Positions 49,799 to 61,046 of a stretch of 64,000 nucleotides of DNA are shown piece by piece. The notes beneath the pieces are model-generated. The model made no database searches. It was given only the letters and a program-made list of their open reading frames with translations, and was not told the DNA's origin. Location of the stretch: NCBI RefSeq assembly GCF_022227765.1, contig NZ_JAJMLZ010000009.1, positions 1-64,000 of the forward strand. Reading direction: 5' to 3'. Source of the DNA: Ectothiorhodospira shaposhnikovii. Its GTDB lineage: Bacteria > Pseudomonadota > Gammaproteobacteria > Ectothiorhodospirales > Ectothiorhodospiraceae. Both the position numbers and the translations under genes were made by a program. Within the stretch, counting starts at the first letter, position 1. The number at the start of each line of letters is the position of its first letter.

Positions 49799-51091
49799 AT
49801 GCAGCCCGCCGACATTGAAGGTTTCTTCGCCGATCCCGCCGATCTGGATCTGGACCGCTATCTGATCCTGGACTACGAACTGGAATGCGTGGGTGACCCG
49901 CGCCTGGCGGTGGCCCACCTGTGCAGCGAACAGTCCACCGCCCAGTGGAAGCGGGTGGATGTGGACGAGGACCTGCGTCCCCGGTTCGCGGCCAAGGCGA
50001 TCAAGATGGAAATACTGGAAGAGCGGGAAGCCCTGAGCTATCCGGTCACCCATGCCGCCGAAGGGCGCATTTTCGCCTGCCGGGTCCGCATCGCCCATCC
50101 CCACGAAAACTTCGGCCCCCGCATTCCCAACCTGCTGTCGGCGGTCTGCGGCGAAGGCCCGTTCTTCACCCCGGGCATCCCGCTGATCAAGCTGATGGAC
50201 ATCCACTTCCCCGAGGTCTTCCTCAGGGCCTTCCAGGGTCCGAAGTTCGGGGTGCAGGGGCTGCGTGACCTGCTCCATGCCCATGACCGCCCCATCTTCC
50301 TGGGCGTGATCAAACCCAACATCGGACTGCCGCCGGAGGCGTTCTCGGCGATTGCCCGCGAGGCCTGGCTGGGCGGCCTGGACATTGCCAAGGACGACGA
50401 GATGCTGGCCGATCCGGACTGGTCCCCGCTGGAGGCGCGCTGCCGCCATCTGGGCGAGGCCCGGCGCCGGGCTGAGCAGGAAACCGGCACGCCCAAGATG
50501 TACATGGCCAACATCACCGACGAGGTGGATCGTCTGACCGAGCTTCACGACATCGCCGTGACACGGGGTGCCAATGCCCTGCTGGTGAACGCCATGCCGG
50601 TGGGTCTGTCCGCGGTGCGGATGCTGCGCAAGCACACCCAGGTCCCCCTGTTCGGGCACTTTCCCTTCATTGCCGCCTTCAGCCGCCTGCCCCACTACGG
50701 CATCCACTCCCGGGTCATCACCCGGCTGCAGCGTCTGGCCGGCTATGACTCGGTGATCATGCCGGGTTTCGGGCCACGCATGATGACCAGCGACGAGGAG
50801 GTCATGGCCAATGTCCGCGCCTGCCTGGAAGACATGGGCCCCATCAAGCCCTGCCTGCCGGTGCCCGGCGGCAGCGATTCCGCCGCCACCCTGCAGCGGG
50901 TGTACGAAAAGGTGGGCAGCGTGGACTTTGGTTTCGTGCCGGGACGCGGCGTATTCGGCCATGCCATGGGTCCCCGCGGTGGTGCCGCCAGCATCCGGCA
51001 GGCCTGGGATGCCCTGGCCCGGGGGGTGCCGGTGCCGGAACAGGCCCGGCAACACCCGGAGCTGGCGGCGGCACTCAAGCAGTTTCAGTGA
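49799..51091 (+). CDS. RuBisCO-like protein, form IV
   Basis: This 430-residue relative of RuBisCO cannot fix CO2 by its residues. Lys 172 (RuBisCO Lys 175) and the KDDE site (Lys 198 to Glu 201) are kept. The second Lys of the KxK pair is Asn 174, and the loop-6 lysine is missing ([11 protein letters not shown] where VGKLEGD is expected). It resembles the form IV-Photo group known from green and purple sulfur bacteria; loss of this protein in Chlorobaculum disturbs sulfur oxidation. The position close to sqr agrees. The reaction is unknown; an enolase or isomerase step on a phosphosugar or thio-sugar is possible. Its end overlaps the convergent receptor gene. Confidence 0.92.
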   Translation: MQPADIEGFFADPADLDLDRYLILDYELECVGDPRLAVAHLCSEQSTAQWKRVDVDEDLRPRFAAKAIKMEILEEREALSYPVTHAAEGRIFACRVRIAHPHENFGPRIPNLLSAVCGEGPFFTPGIPLIKLMDIHFPEVFLRAFQGPKFGVQGLRDLLHAHDRPIFLGVIKPNIGLPPEAFSAIAREAWLGGLDIAKDDEMLADPDWSPLEARCRHLGEARRRAEQETGTPKMYMANITDEVDRLTELHDIAVTRGANALLVNAMPVGLSAVRMLRKHTQVPLFGHFPFIAAFSRLPHYGIHSRVITRLQRLAGYDSVIMPGFGPRMMTSDEEVMANVRACLEDMGPIKPCLPVPGGSDSAATLQRVYEKVGSVDFGFVPGRGVFGHAMGPRGGAASIRQAWDALARGVPVPEQARQHPELAAALKQFQ

Positions 51092-52665
51092 ATCCGGTCC
51101 CAGAACTGCATTGCCAGCAATTCCAGATGCCGTGACAGGTCCGCCAGTTCACCGGCGGCCTGTTCGATCTTGAGAATGGCATCGGCGTTTTCTTCCGCGC
51201 TGTGACGGATGTTCGTGACACTGCGGTTGATGTCTTCGCTCACGGCACTTTGCTGATCCACCGCCGTGGCGATCTGGATGCTCATTTCGGTGATGGCGCC
51301 TACGCTGCGGGTAATGGCCTCCAGGGATTCGGCGGCCTCTTCCGCCTGGATCACGCAGCGCTCGGCCTGCTCCCGGCTCTGCCCCATCACCTGCACCGAT
51401 GACTCGGCGCCGGCCTGGAGCTTCTCGATCATGTCCTGGATCTCCTGGGTGGACTTCTGGGTTCGCGAGGCCAGGCTGCGCACCTCATCGGCCACCACCG
51501 CAAATCCCCGCCCTTCCTCGCCGGCCCGAGCCGCCTCGATGGCCGCGTTGAGGGCCAGCAGGTTGGTCTGTTCCGCGATCCCCTGGATCACCTCCACCAC
51601 CTTGCTGATCTCGTTACTGCGCGTCTGCAGGTCATGAATCACCTGGGTTGCCCGGTCCACCTCCCGGGACAGGTGACCGATGGCGGCGCCGGTTTCCACC
51701 ACCAGTCGGCGCCCTGAGACGGCACCCTCATCGGCATGTTCGGCGGATTGCGCGGTATGTCGGGCACTGGATGCCACTTCCTGCACACTGGCGGACATCT
51801 GGTTGACGGCAGTGGCCACCTGTTCCGTCTCCGCCTGCTGGGCCATGATCGACTTGCGGGAGTGCTCCACGCTGGTCACCATCTCCCGGGTCTGCTCGGA
51901 CAGACGCTTGGCGGCTTCCGCCACGCGCCCCACCGCCGCCCCCGTCTCGGCCGCCAGCATGCGCAGCGCAAAGTCGATCTCCCCGTATTCATCGGTGCGG
52001 CCGGTATAGACAAACTGGCAGAGCGGGTTGTGAACCACCACCCGCGCACGCTGCTGCAATCGGGCCAGGGGGGATACCCCGAACCAGGCCCATGTCCCGG
52101 CCAGCACGCCGAACCCGGCCGTTGGTGCCAGCACCTGCGCGGCCGACCCACCCGCGAAAAGCCCCATTACCCCGCCCACCGCCGCGGCGGCGAGGATCAG
52201 CATCGGCAGACGAACCCGCACCCCGGGCAACGGCCATCGGAGTGCCCGGGGCAGCCTACCGGCCATGACCTGGGCATAGACGGCTTCCGCCCGTTCCACC
52301 AGCGCCCTGTCGGGGCGGGTACGCACGGACTGGTATTCCACCACCCGGCCATCCTTGCGAATCGGGGTGACATAGGCGTTGACCCAGTAGTGATCACCGT
52401 TCTTGCAGCGGTTCTTGACCACCCCCATCCAGCTTCTGCCGGCCTTGAGCGAATCCCAAAGATTCTGGAATGCGGCCGGCGGCATGTCGGGATGGCGCAG
52501 GATATTGTGGTTCTTGTTCAGCAGTTCGGCTTCCGTATAGCCGCTGATCTCGATGAAATCCCCATTGACGTCCGTGATGATGCCCTTGAGATCGGTGGTC
52601 GAAAGAATATTGACCTGGCTGGAAAAGGTCTTCTCCCTTCCTGTGACCGGCAGATTCTTCTTCAT
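51085..52665 (-). CDS. PAS-containing methyl-accepting chemotaxis protein
   Basis: The 526-residue receptor has an Aer-like PAS domain (about 25-125: [34 protein letters not shown]), two close membrane segments (about 152-200), a short HAMP-like part, and the signalling tip [20 protein letters not shown]. There is no periplasmic domain, so it senses from inside, as Aer does for redox or energy state. It has the same length as its neighbour at 52723 and the same layout, so they are tandem duplicates. Confidence 0.95.
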   Translation of the reverse strand: MKKNLPVTGREKTFSSQVNILSTTDLKGIITDVNGDFIEISGYTEAELLNKNHNILRHPDMPPAAFQNLWDSLKAGRSWMGVVKNRCKNGDHYWVNAYVTPIRKDGRVVEYQSVRTRPDRALVERAEAVYAQVMAGRLPRALRWPLPGVRVRLPMLILAAAAVGGVMGLFAGGSAAQVLAPTAGFGVLAGTWAWFGVSPLARLQQRARVVVHNPLCQFVYTGRTDEYGEIDFALRMLAAETGAAVGRVAEAAKRLSEQTREMVTSVEHSRKSIMAQQAETEQVATAVNQMSASVQEVASSARHTAQSAEHADEGAVSGRRLVVETGAAIGHLSREVDRATQVIHDLQTRSNEISKVVEVIQGIAEQTNLLALNAAIEAARAGEEGRGFAVVADEVRSLASRTQKSTQEIQDMIEKLQAGAESSVQVMGQSREQAERCVIQAEEAAESLEAITRSVGAITEMSIQIATAVDQQSAVSEDINRSVTNIRHSAEENADAILKIEQAAGELADLSRHLELLAMQFWDRIH

Positions 52666-52722
52666 GGCAATTCTCGGTGATGTAGTGGAGGTCGGCCCGA
52701 CAAATCCGGAACGACGGCCTGC

Positions 52723-54303
52723 TCACTGCTTTTTGTCCCAGAAGTGCGCCGCCAGCAGTCGCAGCTCCGAGGCCAGACCGGCCACTCCCACCGCCAGCGC
52801 CTCGATACTGCGGCTGTCCCGGGCGTTGCTGTCAGCGGCCTCCCGAATGCGGGTGATGCTGCGATTGATTTCCTCGCTGACCAGACTCTGCTCGTTCACC
52901 GCCGTGGCAATCTGGGTACTCATGTCCGTGATGGACTTCACGTCACGGGTGATGGCCTCCAACGCGGCGGCGGCGTCCCGGGCCTGATTCACGCTCTTTT
53001 CCGCCTGTTGCAGGCTCTCCTGCATCACGCTCACCGAAGAACGAGCGCCTGCCTGCAGCTTCTGGATCATGGCCTGAATCTCCTGGGTGGAGTTCTGGGT
53101 CCGGGTGGCCAGGCTGCGCACCTCATCGGCCACCACGGCAAATCCCCGGCCATGCTCGCCGGCACGCGCGGCCTCGATGGCCGCGTTCAGGGCCAGCAGA
53201 TTGGTCTGCTCCGCAATGCCCCGGATGACATCCAGCACGGCACTGATCTGACTGCTGCTGTGTTCCAGCGCCTGGATCACGGTCGTGGCGTGCCGCACCT
53301 CCCGGGCCAGATGCAGGATCGAGTCCTCGGTGGAGGCAACCACCTGCCGGCCGTGACTGGAATTGCCGTCCGCCACGTCCGCCGCCTCCGCGGTGCTGCG
53401 GGCATTGTGGGCAACCTCCTGGACGCTGGCGGCCATCTCGTTCACGGCTGTCGCCACCTGGTCCGTTTCCGCCTGCTGACGCAGGATCTGTGCGGTGGCA
53501 GCCTGTACGGTATCGACCATGTGATCCGCCTGGCGGGCCAGGCGGGTGGCATCGTCGGCCACCCGACCGACCGCCGCGCCCCGCTCCGATTCGAGCATGC
53601 GCAGGGCAAACTCGATTTCGCCGAACACGTCCCGTCGTCCGGTGTAGACATATTGGCCCAGGGGATTGACGGCAACGGCTCGCGCCTTGTCCCGCAGTGC
53701 CGACAGGGGCTGCAACTGCCAACCGGCCAACGCCAGTGCCAGTGCCGTGGCCGGCCCCAGCGTGAACAGGGCGATCGATACCGGCGTCCCCAGCCACAAG
53801 GCACCCAGCAGCGTCGCCATGCCGGCCAGGGCAATGCCCGTGAGCAGACGCAGATGCACGGAAATGGCGGGGAGTTTCAGGGCAATGGGGGGCTTGCCGG
53901 CCAGGATGCGGGCATAGATGTCGGTCGCCCGGCTGACCAGATCCCGTTGGGGGTGGGTCCTGACGGACTGGTACTCCTGAACCTTGCCGTTTTGCAGGAT
54001 CGGCATGACGAAGGCGCTGACCCAGTAGTGATCGCCGTTCTTGCACCGGTTCTTCACCATCCCCATCCAGGCCCGTCCGGCCTTGAGGCTGGACCACAGG
54101 TCCGAAAATGCCTCGGGGGGCATCTCGGGATGACGTACGATGTTGTGATTCTTGCCCAGCAGTTCGTCTTCGGTAAAACCGCAGATGGTGATGAAGTCAT
54201 CGTTGACGTAACTGATGGCGCCCTTGAGATCCGTGGTGGAAAGAATGTTGGCTTTGTCCCCGAAGGACTGTTCCCTGCCGGTGATAGGGAAGTTTTTTTT
54301 CAT
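52723..54303 (-). CDS. PAS-containing methyl-accepting chemotaxis protein, tandem paralogue
   Basis: The 526-residue receptor matches the previous one in domain order: PAS ([34 protein letters not shown]), two membrane segments near 150-200, HAMP-like linker and [20 protein letters not shown] tip. The PAS and signalling parts are close, while the membrane and linker parts have drifted, so the pair may read the same cofactor with different tuning. Confidence 0.95.
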   Translation of the reverse strand: MKKNFPITGREQSFGDKANILSTTDLKGAISYVNDDFITICGFTEDELLGKNHNIVRHPEMPPEAFSDLWSSLKAGRAWMGMVKNRCKNGDHYWVSAFVMPILQNGKVQEYQSVRTHPQRDLVSRATDIYARILAGKPPIALKLPAISVHLRLLTGIALAGMATLLGALWLGTPVSIALFTLGPATALALALAGWQLQPLSALRDKARAVAVNPLGQYVYTGRRDVFGEIEFALRMLESERGAAVGRVADDATRLARQADHMVDTVQAATAQILRQQAETDQVATAVNEMAASVQEVAHNARSTAEAADVADGNSSHGRQVVASTEDSILHLAREVRHATTVIQALEHSSSQISAVLDVIRGIAEQTNLLALNAAIEAARAGEHGRGFAVVADEVRSLATRTQNSTQEIQAMIQKLQAGARSSVSVMQESLQQAEKSVNQARDAAAALEAITRDVKSITDMSTQIATAVNEQSLVSEEINRSITRIREAADSNARDSRSIEALAVGVAGLASELRLLAAHFWDKKQ

Positions 54304-54411
54304 ATCGCGAATTCGGATCCCGTAACGAAAGACAAGCTTGCAACCCGTGAAGCTCGGGGCTCCCCTTCGGCCCGGCGGGCATGGACCGGAGGGGAGAGCC
54401 GGGTCCGGGCC

Positions 54412-54987
54412 TTACTTGACGGGCACCCCGATCAGCCACTCGTGCAGGAAGAAGGCAAAGATCAGGTAGCCCGCCAGACCGGCCACGACCGTGATGGCGG
54501 TTCCTTTCAGGTTAGCGGCAGCAACCGTGGAACCCTGAGCCTGATCACGCTGGCGCAGGGAACGGAAGCACAGCACGGACCATACCAGGAAGGCACCGAA
54601 CAGCAGGATGTCCGCCAGCATGCCGTTGGCCAGCAGATGCCCGAAGGCCCAGGCCTTGACGGCGATGACCATGGGGTGCTTCACGGCTGCCTTGATGTGA
54701 TTGCCCGGCACGAAGGCCGCCGCCAGGATGATGAAGGCCAGCAGGGACAAAAGGGCCGTCACGTGGTGCAGCCAGATAGGCGGATACCAGATGACGATGG
54801 GGCTCAGCCGGGCCATGCCGTAGCCCCAGATGATGAGAATGAAGCCGATCAGGGACACCGCCCCGGCAAAGGCCATCCAGCCCTTTTCTCCCCACTGCCG
54901 AATGCGGGCACTGCGCCAATCGTCGGCAAAGATGCGCAGGGAATGAATCCCCAGAAACATCGCCAGACCAAGGATGAGTACGATCAC
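54412..54987 (-). CDS. NnrU family membrane protein
   Basis: The 191-residue integral membrane protein has about five hydrophobic segments. The family is named after a gene needed for nitric oxide and nitrite reductase expression in Rhodobacter, and it resembles isoprenylcysteine methyltransferase-like membrane proteins. Recognisable blocks are LGLAMFLGIHSLRIFADDWR and HPMVIAVKAWAFGHLLANG. The context (chemotaxis genes) gives no hint to its role. Confidence 0.9.
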   Translation of the reverse strand: MIVLILGLAMFLGIHSLRIFADDWRSARIRQWGEKGWMAFAGAVSLIGFILIIWGYGMARLSPIVIWYPPIWLHHVTALLSLLAFIILAAAFVPGNHIKAAVKHPMVIAVKAWAFGHLLANGMLADILLFGAFLVWSVLCFRSLRQRDQAQGSTVAAANLKGTAITVVAGLAGYLIFAFFLHEWLIGVPVK

Positions 54988-55056
54988 GGTTATTCCTTCC
55001 TGTGTTGGATTTTGACGGTAAAAGCGGGGGAATTCTAACCGAATTTGCTGAAATGC

Positions 55057-56721
55057 TTATGCTGGGGCATGATCCAGCATCAACTCGCCTTCCCGTAGCA
55101 GGAAGACACCGCCGACCGATTCCGATTCCATGCGCCGCGGCTTGTCCCCGACCCAGACCTCCACGCCGGGATAGATCCGTTGCCTGACCAGAATGCAGGC
55201 CCCTTCGCAGCGCCCCAGCTGCGCCGTCAGGCTGTCCTTTTCCAGCCCCAGATCCCGGATATGGCCCTGGGCCTCGACCAGGGTATTGGCCGCCCGGCGC
55301 TGAAAATCCGCCGCCACCCGCTCGGGATGGTGTCTGGCGAACTGCAGACTGCGGGAGAGTTCTTCCGCCAGATGGGTCTGTTGCTCGATGCGCTGTTCCA
55401 GGGCCTGGAGTTGGTCCCGCAACTCGGGATCGGCGCCCACCACCACCTGGGTATGAGGGCCCGTGGGCGAGCCCAGCAGGAGGCATTCGATCAGTTCCCG
55501 GGCACGCACCACCCCGCCCACGATCTGGCCCTTGCGCGCCCCCGTGCCACCCACCACCACGGTATGGGCCGCACTGATCCAGCAATGGACAACCTGCTCC
55601 TGAACCACCACTTGGGCGGCCTGAACCCGCGCATTCTCCAGAAAATGGGCGCTGACCGTGCCGAGGGCCTTGAGCGATGCCGTGGGCTTGGTCTTGCCTT
55701 CCTCCTGTTCATCCGGATGCAGCTGGCCCACCACGCCGTGCCGGATCCGGATATCCCCGCCGGCCTCTAGCACGGCACCCTCCACCATGCCGTTGACGAT
55801 GATGTCACCGCTGGCGGTCACCTTCATGCCGGACACCACGTCACCCCGGATCAGGACACTGCCCTCGAAGGCGAGATTGCCCGAGGAGAGATCCACTCTG
55901 TCGACCTGAAGGGATTCTTCGACCATGACACCCCGGGGCACGACCACCGGCGCACCGGCGATGGTCGCCACCAGCAGATCGGGGTCATCGGGATCGGGGG
56001 CGACATTGCGCAGTGAACCGGCAAAGGCCAGTTCCCGACCGGGCCGGGCCGGGACGATCTGACCCAGCAGGTTCGTGCCGGACGTACCCGACGTGGCGGC
56101 ATGCCGACGCATCAGGGGGGTACCGGGACTGACCTGGGGCACCTCCCCCAGATCCCGGTAATCGGCCCGTCCTCGCTCATCGATATGAGGCATGCGGCGG
56201 CGGGCCTTGGGGATCAGGGATTCAAATTCCGTGTCCCGACCGTGAACCGGAGGCGTGGCCCGGGCAATGATCGCTTCCGCGGGCGCCAGGCGGCCCGCCT
56301 GCAGGGTATCGAACAGGACGGCCTCATCCAGGCCGTGGATGATGCCCTGCGCGTTGATGGCTTGGCGGACGGCGTCCTCGGAAACCGCCAGCCCACCTCT
56401 GGGAGGTGTGACACGCAAGGTGGCGGCCTGTTTGCGCGCATCCAGGGTGAGCCTGAAACTGCCGTCCATGCGGCGGGCAACGGGAAACTCCCGTCCGGCA
56501 AGCTCGGCCGCCTCATTGGCCAGGGCCTCCAGCAACAGGGACATCTCCCTTGGGTCAACGGCCCAGTCACCAAATCCGGCTTCCGCCAGGGCGGCGGTCA
56601 GCCGGGATTCATCCACCTCGTGCCGGCGCTCCGGATCAATCACGCCCACAAAAAGACGACCCGTTGCATCGTCCACGCGAAACGCCAGTCCGGCCGAAGT
56701 CATATCCTGTCCCGTCGCCAT
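55057..56721 (-). CDS. DUF342/FapA family protein
   Basis: The 554-residue cytoplasmic protein has the FapA layout: an N-terminal part with the DFxxRGxxxxVxPG-like start of the DUF342 core (around PGTPLMRR), a right-handed beta-helix of short repeats (SGDIIVNGMVEGAVLEAGGDIRIRHGVVG, cut here), and a coiled-coil end (LQALEQRIEQQTHLAEELSR). Relatives are called flagellar assembly protein A, though the mechanism is unclear. The ATG at 56721 is chosen; the open frame before it has a shadow-like composition. It follows cheB and probably belongs to the motility operon. Confidence 0.85.
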   Translation of the reverse strand: MATGQDMTSAGLAFRVDDATGRLFVGVIDPERRHEVDESRLTAALAEAGFGDWAVDPREMSLLLEALANEAAELAGREFPVARRMDGSFRLTLDARKQAATLRVTPPRGGLAVSEDAVRQAINAQGIIHGLDEAVLFDTLQAGRLAPAEAIIARATPPVHGRDTEFESLIPKARRRMPHIDERGRADYRDLGEVPQVSPGTPLMRRHAATSGTSGTNLLGQIVPARPGRELAFAGSLRNVAPDPDDPDLLVATIAGAPVVVPRGVMVEESLQVDRVDLSSGNLAFEGSVLIRGDVVSGMKVTASGDIIVNGMVEGAVLEAGGDIRIRHGVVGQLHPDEQEEGKTKPTASLKALGTVSAHFLENARVQAAQVVVQEQVVHCWISAAHTVVVGGTGARKGQIVGGVVRARELIECLLLGSPTGPHTQVVVGADPELRDQLQALEQRIEQQTHLAEELSRSLQFARHHPERVAADFQRRAANTLVEAQGHIRDLGLEKDSLTAQLGRCEGACILVRQRIYPGVEVWVGDKPRRMESESVGGVFLLREGELMLDHAPA

Positions 56722-56812
56722 GTCTATGGAACGAGTCTTAACACTCCCAAGGCAATGTGTCCATGACCCACCAGACGTACCGGGGTGATTACCGGACGAT
56801 CCCCCCCCGCAC

Positions 56813-57889
56813 TCAGGCGCGGCGCCCCCGGCCGTGCCCGAACTCCATGATCTCATCGGGCAAGGCCTGTAACGAGACACTGCGATCCACCGCCTGCATT
56901 TTGACCGCCTCCCGGGGCATGCCGTAGACCACGCAGGATGCCTCATCCTGAGCCAGTGTGAGCGCCCCCGCCTCATGCATCTCCTTCAGCCCCCGGGCAC
57001 CGTCATCCCCCATCCCGGTCATGATGATGCCCAGGGCATTGCCCCCGGCACAGCGGGCCACGGAACGAAACAGAACATCCACGGAGGGTCGGTGACGGTT
57101 CACGACCGGCCCCTGGATCACGCCGACCCGGTACTGAGCCCCACTGCGCTGCAGCAGCAGATGAAAACCGCCGGGGGCGATGAGGGCCAATCCGGGGATG
57201 ACCCGATCGCCGTCCCGCGCCTCGCGAACCTCGATAGCACAAATGCCGTTCAGCCTGGCGGCAAAGGCGGCGGTGAATTTTTCCGGCATGTGCTGAACCA
57301 CCACCAGACCCGGTGTGGTGCGAGGAAGGCGCGTGAGCAAGGATTCCAGGGCCTGAGTCCCCCCGGTGGAGGTACCGATGGCCACCACCTTGTCGGTGGT
57401 CTTGTACATGCCGGGGTCGTTCACGGGCATGAACGCGTCCGAGGGCGGCTTTGGAGTCCCTCCCGGCACCGGTATCGGTTTGCGCATCCGGGCATTGGCC
57501 GCGGCTCTTACCGAGCGAATCAAGGCCTCCCCGGCGTCCACCAGAAACTGCTTGAGTCCCACGGTGGGCTTGGTCACCACTTCAACGGCACCGGCGGCCA
57601 TCGCCTGCATGGTCACTCGGGCGCCCTTTTCCGTCAGAGTGGAGCAGATCACGACCGGCGTGGGATGCTCGGCCATCAATTTCTTCAGAAAAGTGATGCC
57701 GTCCATCCGGGGCATCTCGATATCCAGCACCAGCACGTCAGGCCATTCCCGCTCCATCTTCTGCAAGGCGAAGATGGGATCGGCCGCGGTGCCGATCACC
57801 CGGATATCGGGCGCGGTGGACAGCACTTCGGAAAGAACCTGCCTGACGGTGGCGGAATCATCCACCACCATCACCCGGATTGTCTTCAT
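56813..57889 (-). CDS. cheB: Chemotaxis protein-glutamate methylesterase CheB
   Basis: The 358-residue enzyme removes methyl groups from receptors. The receiver domain (1-120) has phospho-acceptor Asp 56 in [12 protein letters not shown]. The esterase domain (about 165-350) has the catalytic Ser in [10 protein letters not shown], His in [10 protein letters not shown] and Asp in [10 protein letters not shown]. It lies just after cheR. Confidence 0.97.
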   Translation of the reverse strand: MKTIRVMVVDDSATVRQVLSEVLSTAPDIRVIGTAADPIFALQKMEREWPDVLVLDIEMPRMDGITFLKKLMAEHPTPVVICSTLTEKGARVTMQAMAAGAVEVVTKPTVGLKQFLVDAGEALIRSVRAAANARMRKPIPVPGGTPKPPSDAFMPVNDPGMYKTTDKVVAIGTSTGGTQALESLLTRLPRTTPGLVVVQHMPEKFTAAFAARLNGICAIEVREARDGDRVIPGLALIAPGGFHLLLQRSGAQYRVGVIQGPVVNRHRPSVDVLFRSVARCAGGNALGIIMTGMGDDGARGLKEMHEAGALTLAQDEASCVVYGMPREAVKMQAVDRSVSLQALPDEIMEFGHGRGRRA

Positions 57890-57962
57890 GAGCCTCTCTC
57901 GAATCCCGGGCTGACTTCACCGGGATGGACGCACACATCGTATGTGCGAGCATTGTGTTTCA

Positions 57963-58802
57963 TCACGCAGGGACTTTCTGATAGACCGCCGGCGCCCTCT
58001 GGATCAACTTGTGGTCGATGCCATTCAGGGTTTCGGAGTGCCCGATAAAGAGCCATCCCCCCATGCGTAGACGACGAATCACTCGATCCAGCACCTGCTG
58101 CTTGATCTCCATGGTGAAGTAGATCAGTATGTTACGCAGAAAAATGACATCAAACTCTCCCACATCGGGCAGGTTTTCATTGAGGTTCACCGGCACAAAC
58201 CGTACCTTTTCACGCAGCTTCGGCTCCACCAGCAAGTGCCCCGCATACTGCCCTGTGCCCTTGAGGCAAAATGCCTTCAGGTAACGCTCGGGAATGCCAT
58301 CGGTACGGGTCATCTCATAAAGCCCCCGGCGGGCCTTGGCCAGTACGCGGTGACTGATGTCGGAACCCATCACCTCCCAGCCTTGCCGGCCCAGAATGTC
58401 CGCGCAGGACATCGCCATGCTGTAGGCCTCCTCGCCGCTGGAAGCGGCGGCACTCCAAAGCCGCAGCGGCAGGGCCGAGGAACGGCTGGATCGATCCCGA
58501 TAAGGAATCAGCACCTGCTGCTGAAGCCAGTCGAAATGACGCGGCTCACGGAAAAAATACGTCTCGTTGGTGGTGAGCAGATCCACCGCCAACTGGCACT
58601 CCGCGGGATGCAGTTGCAGATAACGATAATACGCGGTGAAACTGGCGACACCATGGTGGTCCAGCCGTTTGGACAGTCGCCCCTGCACCAGCGTCTTCTT
58701 GGCGGAGGACAGACTGATGCCCGCCAACTGGAAAATCAAACGCTGGAACTGGGCAAACTCGTGGTCCTTAAGTTCAACATCAGCCATGAGGACACCGTGC
58801 AT
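57963..58802 (-). CDS. cheR: Chemotaxis receptor methyltransferase CheR
   Basis: The 279-residue SAM-dependent enzyme methylates receptor glutamates. The N-terminal helical CheR_N part is followed by WSAAASSGEEAYSMAM (SAM site) and VIFLRNILIYF. ATG at 58787 (MADVELKDHEF) is a plausible alternative start, and neither has a strong ribosome site. It sits nine bases after cheW. Confidence 0.96.
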   Translation of the reverse strand: MHGVLMADVELKDHEFAQFQRLIFQLAGISLSSAKKTLVQGRLSKRLDHHGVASFTAYYRYLQLHPAECQLAVDLLTTNETYFFREPRHFDWLQQQVLIPYRDRSSRSSALPLRLWSAAASSGEEAYSMAMSCADILGRQGWEVMGSDISHRVLAKARRGLYEMTRTDGIPERYLKAFCLKGTGQYAGHLLVEPKLREKVRFVPVNLNENLPDVGEFDVIFLRNILIYFTMEIKQQVLDRVIRRLRMGGWLFIGHSETLNGIDHKLIQRAPAVYQKVPA

Positions 58803-58811
58803 ATCACCAGG

Positions 58812-59378
58812 CTATGCCTGGCTACCCGGCTCGTGACGCCCGCCCCCGGACGGCAATGAAGGCAACTCGCCCACTTGAGACAGCAATTGCATTTCTTCAG
58901 CGGAAAGAATCTGATCCAGCTGCAAGATGATGACGAAATCCTCCCCCACCCTGCCCATGCCCTGGATGAAATCGGTGCGAATCCGCGCCCCAAAGGCCGG
59001 AGGCGGCAAGACGTCGACATCAGCGATCTCAAGCACTTCGTTGACTGCGTCCACCACCAGCCCCAGCACATGGGTTTCATCCTGAGCATCCGCCAGCTCA
59101 ATCAGAACGATGCAGGTACGTCGATTGATCTGGCTGACGCTCTTGCCGAAGCGACGTGCCAGATCAATGACGGGCACCACGGCCCCTCGCAAATTGATCA
59201 CGCCGCGAATGAAGTCCGGCACCATGGGTACGGAGGTCACCTTGTCATATTCGATGATCTCCTTGATATGCAAAATGCCGATCGCATAGACATCCCCCTT
59301 GAGCATGAACGATAGATATTGCCTGAGGACGTCTCCCGCCGGATCAGCGGACGGCTCCCTGGGTTTGAGTGCCTTCAT
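58812..59378 (-). CDS. cheW: Chemotaxis coupling protein CheW
   Basis: The 188-residue scaffold links receptors to CheA. The CheW fold is marked by VINLRGAVVPVIDLARRFG and VLGLVVDAVNEVLEI. It has a short N-terminal extension and a Pro/Gly-rich tail beyond the usual end. It follows the mcp gene by nine bases. Confidence 0.96.
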   Translation of the reverse strand: MKALKPREPSADPAGDVLRQYLSFMLKGDVYAIGILHIKEIIEYDKVTSVPMVPDFIRGVINLRGAVVPVIDLARRFGKSVSQINRRTCIVLIELADAQDETHVLGLVVDAVNEVLEIADVDVLPPPAFGARIRTDFIQGMGRVGEDFVIILQLDQILSAEEMQLLSQVGELPSLPSGGGRHEPGSQA

Positions 59379-59387
59379 CGTGCCCTC

Positions 59388-61046
59388 CTAAAAACGCACG
59401 AACTCGTTTTCGTCGACCGGTTTTTCCAGATCCCGGCCGTGACGGAAATCACTATGCCGAGGCGGCTTGCCTGACGAAGCGGTCACGGGGCGGTCGCTCT
59501 TGCGCGGGGTCTGGATACGAGTCCGCCGGTCATCATCCAGGCGGAAGAAGCCCATACTGCTCTGCAGTTCCTCCGCCTGACTGCTCATTTCCTCGGCGGT
59601 GGCTGAAAGCTCTTCCGAGGCGGCGGCACTTTGCTGAGCCACCGTATTGAGCTGGGTAATGGCCATGTTGATCTGGCTCACGCCGCTGGCCTGCTCCTCG
59701 GAAGCAGAACAGATCTCCTGCACCAGATCGGAGGTGCGGGTGATGGACGGCACCATTTCCTCCAGCAAACGTCCCGCCCGCTCGGCCATGTCCACCGAGT
59801 TGCCGGCCAGTTCGCCGATTTCACGAGCCGCCACCTGACTGCGCTCGGCCAGTTTTCTCACCTCGGTGGCCACCACGGCAAACCCCTTGCCGTGGTCACC
59901 CGCCCGGGCTGCCTCAATGGCGGCATTGAGCGCCAGAAGATTGGTCTGATACGCGATGTCATCGATGATGCCGATCTTGTCGGCGATGCTCTTCATTGCA
60001 ATCACCGTTTTCTTGACCGCCTCGCCTCCCTCGACGGCCTCCTGGGCCGCCTTGCCGGCCACGCCATCGGTGACCCGGGCATTTTCCGTGTTTTGACTGA
60101 TCGAGGCACTCATCTGCTCCACCGAGGCACTGGTCTCCTCAAGACTGCTGGCCTGCTCCGTGGCGCCCTGGCTGACTGACTGGGCCGTGCTGCTGACCTG
60201 CTCCGAAGCCGATGCCAGGCCGTCCGCGGCGCCCCGCACCTCGGAGATGACCTGGGAAAGCTTCTCCACCATCCGGCCCATGGCCGTGAGCACCTGACCG
60301 GTTTCATCCCGGGGCTGGGGCGCAATGTGGACCCGCATGTCCCCTTCCGCGAGCTGATTGGCAATGCCGACCGCGCGACGCAGGGGACCGGAAATGATGT
60401 GGGCTATGAAAAAACCCAGGGCCAATCCGACCAGGACACTGGCAACGATCAGGACGGAAGTGAACAGGAGCGTATTTTGATGGATGCCGTTCGCGGCCAG
60501 ACTCAGCTGCTCGGCGTTGGACTCCTTGATGTTGCTGAGCTGGGTCAGCAGTTGGTCCAACTCATCCCCGAGCGGTCGTAATTCCCGGCTGACAAACTGC
60601 CTTGCGGCCAGTTGTTGCTGTTCATCAGCGTCCATCACCATCGCCACCAACGTATCGATCATTCGTGCCCGCTCGGCGGTCAGGCTATCGTAACGGGCAA
60701 ACAACTGCCGTGACTCATCGGTGTAAAACAATCCGCGAGCCAACTGGATATGGGCGGACTCCTGGGCACCAAAGGCCCGGATGTTCTGGACATGACGCTG
60801 GCGTTCCGCCGGTGTATCCGCGAGCAGCAGGTTGCGTATGGCCCGGCTGCCGTTCAGCAACTGGACGTTGGCCTCCTTGATCTCGGAGATCCCGCGCAGT
60901 TCAACCTCATACATCTGATCCGCAAGCGCGTCGATGCGGTTCATGTTGCTGATTCCTATCCACCCGACCGTGGCGGTAATCAGCGCCATCAGGATGAAGG
61001 CTGAAATCAGCTTTACACCTACCCGTAGATTATTGAACCAAGCCAT
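59388..61046 (-). CDS. Methyl-accepting chemotaxis protein, Tar-like
   Basis: The 552-residue receptor has TM1 (about 14-34), a periplasmic four-helix bundle sensor (about 35-190), TM2 (about 193-215), HAMP, and the signalling tip [23 protein letters not shown] at 61046 is preferred because it gives a standard start and has GGAGCAGGA before it, although it then overlaps the cheA end by 17 bases. Being inside the che operon, it is likely the main receptor of this cluster. The ligand is not predictable. Confidence 0.95.
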   Translation of the reverse strand: MAWFNNLRVGVKLISAFILMALITATVGWIGISNMNRIDALADQMYEVELRGISEIKEANVQLLNGSRAIRNLLLADTPAERQRHVQNIRAFGAQESAHIQLARGLFYTDESRQLFARYDSLTAERARMIDTLVAMVMDADEQQQLAARQFVSRELRPLGDELDQLLTQLSNIKESNAEQLSLAANGIHQNTLLFTSVLIVASVLVGLALGFFIAHIISGPLRRAVGIANQLAEGDMRVHIAPQPRDETGQVLTAMGRMVEKLSQVISEVRGAADGLASASEQVSSTAQSVSQGATEQASSLEETSASVEQMSASISQNTENARVTDGVAGKAAQEAVEGGEAVKKTVIAMKSIADKIGIIDDIAYQTNLLALNAAIEAARAGDHGKGFAVVATEVRKLAERSQVAAREIGELAGNSVDMAERAGRLLEEMVPSITRTSDLVQEICSASEEQASGVSQINMAITQLNTVAQQSAAASEELSATAEEMSSQAEELQSSMGFFRLDDDRRTRIQTPRKSDRPVTASSGKPPRHSDFRHGRDLEKPVDENEFVRF

